A DNA stretch of 48,189 nucleotides from Alkalihalobacterium chitinilyticum (GTDB lineage Bacteria > Bacillota > Bacilli > Bacillales > Bacillaceae_F). Positions within the stretch are counted from its first letter, which is position 1. Each line of letters starts with the position of its first letter. Position numbers and translations under genes: made by a program. A model generated the notes under the pieces. The model was not told where the DNA came from and made no database searches. It worked only from the letters and a program-made list of their open reading frames with translations. This document shows positions 44,128-48,189 of the stretch, in pieces. The DNA lies in assembly GCF_029028005.1 (NCBI RefSeq), contig NZ_JAOTPO010000026.1, forward strand, positions 1 to 48,189. The letters are read 5' to 3'.

Positions 44128-44944
44128 TTTTCTTACCTCCCCATTGCCAGCGAGAGGCCGAAGTTGATTTCGTTTCTATAATTAGTTCTTTTTCTAATAG
44201 GTGTCGTAACTGTTCTTCATTTAAATCTCGGTGGAGTTCTCCATTTTTTGTAAGAGATACGTTCCCCGTTTCTTCTGATACGACAATCGTTATACTATCT
44301 GTCACTTCACTAATTCCTAGTGCCGCACGATGTCGTGTACCTAACTCCTTTGATATAAATGGATTTTCAGATAAAGGTAAATAACATCCTGCAGCTAAAA
44401 TAGCATTTTCTTTAATAATGACTGCTCCATCATGTAAAGGAGTGTTAGGGATAAACACATTTATTAATAGCTCTGAAGTTAATTTAGCATTCATACCAAT
44501 CCCAGTTTCCACATAATCGTTCATTCCCGTCTCTCTTTCGACTGAGATAAGAGCACCAATACGACGTTTAGCCATATAACTTGCAGCTTTTAATATAGCT
44601 TCAATAGATTTTGTGGCTAACTCTTCTTGGGGAGCATTCGTTCTTGAGAAAAACCTTCCCCGTCCTAACTGCTCTAGTGCTCTTCTTAATTCGGGCTGGA
44701 ATATAATAATAATTGCTAGTAAACCGTAAGTCACCGTTTGTGTCATGAGCCAATGAAGCGTACGTAAGCCAAGGATATTACTTAGGAACCAAACAGCTAA
44801 GATGACTGTAATTCCCTTTAGTAACTGTACAGCTCTCGTACCTCGAATAACCATAATTAGCTTATAGATAACATAGGTGACCAATAATATATCAACGATA
44901 CTGCCTAAATGTCTAAGAAATTGAATTTCACCGTCAGGAAACAT
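44120..44944 (-). CDS. cdaA: CdaA, membrane-bound diadenylate cyclase
   Basis: 274 residues (B. subtilis 273). Three N-terminal membrane helices, then a DAC domain with the catalytic DGA (172-174, in PLHDGAVII) and RHR (204-206, in GTRHRAALG). Makes c-di-AMP from two ATP, a second messenger controlling potassium and osmolyte uptake and wall homeostasis. Start ATG 44944 with GGAGG 8 nt upstream; an in-frame TTG at 44959 overlaps that site. Confidence 0.97.
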   Translation of the reverse strand: MFPDGEIQFLRHLGSIVDILLVTYVIYKLIMVIRGTRAVQLLKGITVILAVWFLSNILGLRTLHWLMTQTVTYGLLAIIIIFQPELRRALEQLGRGRFFSRTNAPQEELATKSIEAILKAASYMAKRRIGALISVERETGMNDYVETGIGMNAKLTSELLINVFIPNTPLHDGAVIIKENAILAAGCYLPLSENPFISKELGTRHRAALGISEVTDSITIVVSEETGNVSLTKNGELHRDLNEEQLRHLLEKELIIETKSTSASRWQWGGKKNG

Positions 44945-45071
44945 GCTTGTATCCTCCAAACATTAGTAAAACAAAACTATACTATTAAGTAGCTTTTTCA
45001 TTATATCACAAAGAAATACCTTTCATATTTTTAGTTTTATATTAAAACTATGAAGTTTTCTATAAAGTCCC

Positions 45072-45713
45072 TTAGCTTTCTTTTTCTCCATCAAATACAT
45101 TAATTACTTCTAACAGAAACTCTTTTATATGATACCAAGTCCATTCTAACACTTGGTTAATTTCCTTTATTTCTCCGCTTACAGAACCAGCAGATGCTAA
45201 ATATTGCTCACTATTAATCAACAATATACTGCCATTTACCTCACCTGCTACTTCAAGTTTTCCATTACGAATTGTTAAATCCCCTTCAACCACTTCACCT
45301 TCTGGTACAACCACTGTCCCGGTTTCTTTATCAATTTGAAAATTTCCGGCACCCGAAACCATTAGTTGTCCTTCTTGATGATTCCAGATGGAAACAATAC
45401 TGGAGGACATGAATACTATAAATAGAGCAGCAGCCACTAGGAAAGGATGCCGTCTAACCCACCTTTTCCAAGCCCGAGATGTCGCCTTTTTGCTTTCGGG
45501 CAATTGCTTTAAAACATTAGCTGTAAAATCACTAGGTGCAGAAATATGTGATGAACTCTGGACAAAGGCAATTGTACGTTTTAACTCATTATAATGTTCA
45601 CTGCAAACTTCACAATGGTTTATATGTTTATATAGTTCAGCTCGTTCTTTTTCAGAAGCTTCACCGTCAAAATACTTATGCATTAAGAGTACATATTGGC
45701 GCTCACAAGCCAT
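45072..45713 (-). CDS. rsiW: RsiW, anti-sigma-W factor
   Basis: 213 residues. N-terminal zinc-binding anti-sigma domain (HINHCEVCSEHYNEL, H-x3-C-x2-C), a membrane helix around residues 88-105 (FLVAAALFIVFMSSSIV), and an extracytoplasmic tail with the FQIDKETGTVVVPEGEVVEGDLTI beta region. RsiW is cleaved by PrsW/RasP on envelope stress, releasing SigW. Lies 13 nt after sigW with AAGGGGG before its ATG. Confidence 0.95.
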   Translation of the reverse strand: MACERQYVLLMHKYFDGEASEKERAELYKHINHCEVCSEHYNELKRTIAFVQSSSHISAPSDFTANVLKQLPESKKATSRAWKRWVRRHPFLVAAALFIVFMSSSIVSIWNHQEGQLMVSGAGNFQIDKETGTVVVPEGEVVEGDLTIRNGKLEVAGEVNGSILLINSEQYLASAGSVSGEIKEINQVLEWTWYHIKEFLLEVINVFDGEKES

Positions 45714-45726
45714 CTTAAATCCCCCT

Positions 45727-46290
45727 TTATTTATTTCCCATTCTCTTTCTTAATGCTTCTCTCCCTCTATGTATACGTGTCTTTACCGTTGAAACTGGTA
45801 AATCCAAAATATCACTAATTTCTTTTAGGGAAAGATCTTCGATGTATTTGAGTATGATCGCCGAACGATACTTCGGAGGAAGTTGATTAATCTCATCCTG
45901 TATCCACTCTTGCATTTCTATCGTTACTACTTGCTCCTCAGGCAGATCTTGATCTGCCGCAATTTGTGATTGAACCGTTAACCCTTCACTGCCAGAAATA
46001 GGATCACTTAAAAAATAATCTGGTTTCTTCTTTCGTAAACGGTCAATTGAAAGATTAGTCGTAATTCTAAAGAGCCATGTTGAGAATTTCCGCGATGTAT
46101 CATAACTATCAATATTTGTATAAGCACGTAAAAAAGCTTCTTGCGCGATATCTTGTGCTTCATGCACGTTACCTACCATTCGATAAGATAGTTGATAGAC
46201 TCTATCTTTAAACAATTCTACTAATTCACCAAAAGCCTGTTGATCCCCTTTTTTAACTTCTTTAATAAGTTGTTGTATTATTCTATCCAT
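45727..46290 (-). CDS. sigW: ECF sigma factor SigW
   Basis: 187 residues, length identical to B. subtilis SigW. Region 2 DRVYQLSYRMVGNVHEAQDIAQEAFLRAYTNIDSYDTSRKFSTWLFRITTNLSIDRLRKKK and region 4 DLSLKEISDILDLPVSTVKTRIHRGREALRKR match. Directs genes against cell-wall antibiotics, bacteriocins and alkaline shock. Autoregulated from the SigW promoter at 46325-46352. Confidence 0.97.
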   Translation of the reverse strand: MDRIIQQLIKEVKKGDQQAFGELVELFKDRVYQLSYRMVGNVHEAQDIAQEAFLRAYTNIDSYDTSRKFSTWLFRITTNLSIDRLRKKKPDYFLSDPISGSEGLTVQSQIAADQDLPEEQVVTIEMQEWIQDEINQLPPKYRSAIILKYIEDLSLKEISDILDLPVSTVKTRIHRGREALRKRMGNK

Positions 46291-46324
46291 TTCTATTCCC
46301 TCCGCTTATAGTGCGGTTAGTGTA

Positions 46325-46352
46325 TATACGAACCACCTAAGAAAAGGTTTCA
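46325..46352 (-). promoter_or_regulatory. SigW autoregulatory promoter
   Basis: Reverse strand -35 TGAAAC (46347-46352), 16-nt spacer, -10 CGTATA (46325-46330), an exact match to the SigW consensus TGAAAC-N16-CGTA. Confidence 0.9.
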
Positions 46353-46452
46353 CTTTAATAAAACTTTTCCTTAAAATATACTACCTATTTTACCACTTTT
46401 ATTTGGGAATAGAAGGAAATATAGAATAATAGTTAATTATTTCTTTAAATAC

Positions 46453-46480
46453 AAAAAATCCTTAGATACGATATCTAAGG
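46453..46480 (-). terminator. terminator of the right tRNA cluster
   Basis: Reverse strand CCTTAGATA / TATCTAAGG perfect 9-bp stem, 3-nt loop, then ATTTTTTG. Confidence 0.85.
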
Positions 46481-46496
46481 TTACATTTATTATCTT

Positions 46497-46572
46497 TGGT
46501 GGAGCCTAGCGGGATCGAACCGCTGACCTCCTGCGTGCAAGGCAGGCGCTCTCCCAGCTGAGCTAAGGCCCC
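46497..46572 (-). tRNA. tRNA-Ala (TGC)
   Basis: Acceptor GGGGCCT/AGGCTCC (one G-U), anticodon loop CTTGCAC giving TGC, encoded CCA. Last tRNA of the right cluster. Confidence 0.97.
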
Positions 46573-46576
46573 ATAA

Positions 46577-46650
46577 TGGAGCGGGTGATGAGAATCGAAC
46601 TCACGACATCAGCTTGGAAGGCTGAGGTTTTACCATTAAACTACACCCGC
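46577..46650 (-). tRNA. tRNA-Gly (TCC)
   Basis: As 478-551 except for one T-stem pair (A-T for G-C). Confidence 0.97.
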
Positions 46651-46708
46651 AGGTTATTCACTTGAAGTTTCTTCATTCAAAAGGTAATCCAAGAACTAGG
46701 TGCACCTT

Positions 46709-46783
46709 TGGAGCGGAAGACGGGACTCGAACCCGCGACCCTCACCTTGGCAAGGTGATGTTCTACCACTGAACTACTTCCGC
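46709..46783 (-). tRNA. tRNA-Gly (GCC)
   Basis: Acceptor GCGGAAG/CTTCCGC, anticodon loop TTGCCAA giving GCC, encoded CCA. Confidence 0.97.
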
Positions 46784-46787
46784 AAAA

Positions 46788-46863
46788 TGGTGAGCCATGA
46801 AGGACTCGAACCTTCGACCCTCTGATTAAAAGTCAGATGCTCTACCAACTGAGCTAATGGCTC
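46788..46863 (-). tRNA. tRNA-Lys (TTT)
   Basis: Acceptor GAGCCAT/ATGGCTC, anticodon loop CTTTTAA giving TTT, encoded CCA. Confidence 0.97.
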
Positions 46864-46866
46864 GAA

Positions 46867-46941
46867 TGGCTGGGCTAGCAGGATTCGAACCTGCGCATGG
46901 CGGAGTCAAAGTCCGGTGCCTTACCGCTTGGCTATAGCCCA
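46867..46941 (-). tRNA. tRNA-Gln (TTG)
   Basis: Acceptor TGGGCTA/TAGCCCA, anticodon loop CTTTGAC giving TTG, encoded CCA. Confidence 0.97.
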
Positions 46942-46953
46942 TCCTAACTTAAA

Positions 46954-47038
46954 TGGTGGAGGGGGACGGATTCGAACCGCCGAACCCTCAGGGAGCGGAT
47001 TTACAGTCCGCCGCGTTTAGCCACTTCGCTACCCCTCC
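46954..47038 (-). tRNA. tRNA-Tyr (GTA)
   Basis: Class II tRNA with long variable arm, acceptor GGAGGGG, anticodon loop CTGTAAA giving GTA, encoded CCA. Confidence 0.97.
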
Positions 47039-47060
47039 AGCTAAACTTTATAGTAAAAAG

Positions 47061-47136
<76 letters not shown>

Positions 47137-47140
47137 ATAA

Positions 47141-47216
47141 TGGTGGAGGATGACGGGCTCGAACCGCCGACCCCCTGCTTGTAAGGCAGGTGCTCTCCCA
47201 GCTGAGCTAATCCTCC
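47141..47216 (-). tRNA. tRNA-Val (TAC)
   Basis: Second copy of the tRNA at 1092-1167. Confidence 0.97.
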
Positions 47217-47272
47217 ATTCAGATTTTGATAAGCTGCGAATTTCTTCTTGCTTCTAAAAATCTTTTAAAGAT

Positions 47273-47347
47273 TGGTGACCCGTACGGGATTCGAACCCGT
47301 GTTACCGCCGTGAAAGGGCGGTGTCTTAACCGCTTGACCAACGGGCC
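47273..47347 (-). tRNA. tRNA-Glu (TTC)
   Basis: Second copy of the tRNA at 1267-1341. First tRNA after the internal promoter. Confidence 0.97.
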
Positions 47348-47377
47348 ATAAAATGACTCATCACACTGACAAAAAGT

Positions 47378-47407
47378 ATTATAACAAAATCACTCTAGAT
47401 AATGCAA
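47378..47407 (-). promoter_or_regulatory. SigA promoter of the Glu-to-Ala tRNA unit
   Basis: Reverse strand -35 TTGCAT (47402-47407), 18-nt spacer, -10 TATAAT (47378-47383), 31 nt before tRNA-Glu. Confidence 0.7.
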
Positions 47408-47535
47408 CATTTTTTCAATCTTTTTTGAAGAAATTTGTTCTAGTATAAGGTTACTGTCATTTAATTATGAACTTGAATTAATCACAGCTCAAAGACTGAT
47501 CCTTCGCATTCAGTCACGTATCGATGATTAGATAA

Positions 47536-47561
47536 CAAAAAAACTTTCCCTTATGGAAAGT
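47536..47561 (-). terminator. terminator after tRNA-Thr (GGT)
   Basis: Reverse strand GACTTTCC / GGGAAAGTTTTTTT hairpin with 4-nt loop. It ends the rRNA-Asn-Thr unit. Confidence 0.8.
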
Positions 47562-47585
47562 CACCTGTAAATTAGATATGTACGC

Positions 47586-47662
<77 letters not shown>

Positions 47663-47666
47663 AAAT

Positions 47667-47742
47667 TGGCTCCACAGGCAGGACTCGAACCTGCGACCGA
47701 TCGGTTAACAGCCGATTGCTCTACCAACTGAGCTACTGTGGA
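47667..47742 (-). tRNA. tRNA-Asn (GTT)
   Basis: Second copy of the tRNA at 1443-1518, directly after 5S rRNA. Confidence 0.97.
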
Positions 47743-47760
47743 ACGAGTAAATAAAAAAAA

Positions 47761-47876
<116 letters not shown>

Positions 47877-48002
47877 CTTTACGGATTCTGATAAGCTACG
47901 AATTTCTTCGTCAGTTTTGCCCTTCTGGTACTCACGTATTAACATACGATCCGTTCCTCAGGACTTCACTTCCTTGAACTTCTTGCTTCTAAAAATCCTT
48001 AT

Positions 48003-48029
48003 TAAATTGAGAGTGGTTCTCTCAAAACT
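48003..48029. other. 23S-5S spacer processing stem
   Basis: TTGAGAG / CTCTCAA, 7 bp with a 5-nt loop, in the 5S-23S spacer; likely RNase III-type processing region (inference). Confidence 0.5.
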
Positions 48030-48064
48030 GGATAATGGCTAGATGAATTCAACGCTTTATAAAT

Positions 48065-48189
48065 TTGGATAAGTCCTCGACCGATTAGTATCTCTCAGCT
48101 CCACGTGTCGCCACGCTTCCACCCGAGACCTATCAACCTCATCATCTCTAAGGGGTCTTACTTACTTAACGTAATGGGAAATCTCATCT
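48065..48189 (-). rRNA. rrl: 23S ribosomal RNA, 3' end (partial)
   Basis: Reverse strand ends with the canonical 23S tail (GAGCTGAGAGATACTAATCGG and TCGAGGACTTA). The gene continues beyond the right edge; the exact 3' end is within a few bases. Confidence 0.96.

Overview
The window comes from the chromosome of a low-GC, endospore-forming Bacillaceae bacterium. Spore markers are an alpha/beta-type SASP, the cortex morphogenetic peptide CmpA, a GerA-type germinant receptor operon behind a SigG-like promoter, and YdcC. It also carries the full Bacillus-type SigB stress operon (rsbRSTUVW-sigB-rsbX) and both sigX-rsiX and sigW-rsiW. Gene order matches known Bacillus blocks (ydcA/acpS/ydcC/alr/mazEF/rsb...sigB/tex/cmpA/sprT-like; sigW/rsiW/cdaA/cdaR/glmM/glmS). 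An alkaliphile-type relative of Bacillus is my guess only; no gene here proves the species.

Layout, left to right (most genes are on the minus strand, so transcription runs right to left). 1-1.6 kb: 5' end of a 16S rRNA gene, its leader and promoter, preceded by 11 tRNAs driven by tandem SigA promoters. 1.6-9.7 kb: SprT-like gene, cmpA, tex and the sigB operon. 9.7-10.4 kb: a repeat-rich island separating the rsb operon from mazEF. 10.4-14.4 kb: mazEF (ndoAI-ndoA), alr, ydcC, acpS. 14.5-15.3 kb: a rhomboid protease. 15.5-20.9 kb: an iron block with three Fur-box-like sites, namely a DUF2325 gene plus an unknown partner and a ferric-iron ABC transporter (permease, binding protein, ATPase). 20.9-24.8 kb: gerA-type operon. 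24.8-27.5 kb: a CsoR/CstR-family repressor, mgtE broken by one in-frame TGA, and a short YitT protein. 27.5-29.7 kb: sigX-rsiX and a tiny membrane peptide. 29.7-39 kb: single genes (transposase scrap, UspA, DedA, a lipoprotein, a 63-residue protein, hydrolase, prfC, oxidoreductase, beta-propeller, metallo-beta-lactamase fold, DinB, SASP). 39-46.4 kb: glmS with its self-cleaving ribozyme, glmM, cdaR, cdaA, rsiW, sigW. 46.4-48.2 kb: 11 tRNAs, 5S rRNA and the 3' end of a 23S rRNA gene.

How the parts work together. The sigB operon is a complete partner-switching cascade (RsbR/S/T stressosome, RsbU phosphatase, RsbV/W switch, RsbX feedback) with a SigB-type promoter before rsbV whose -35 element is the end of rsbU. 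The glm/cda block joins cell-wall precursor synthesis to c-di-AMP synthesis. The three ECF/general-stress sigma systems all have recognisable autoregulatory promoters. The iron block is probably one Fur regulon.

Most unusual: two diverged copies of an intergenic repeat 18 kb apart in which a 7-bp stem is kept by compensatory changes (a probable structured RNA family); a cluster of four short repeats in both orientations; a single-base nonsense codon in mgtE; a Fur-linked DUF2325/unknown gene pair; and a tRNA spacer that looks like a deletion-fused piece of the rRNA spacer. I did not see a CRISPR array, prophage, or an obviously new defence system.
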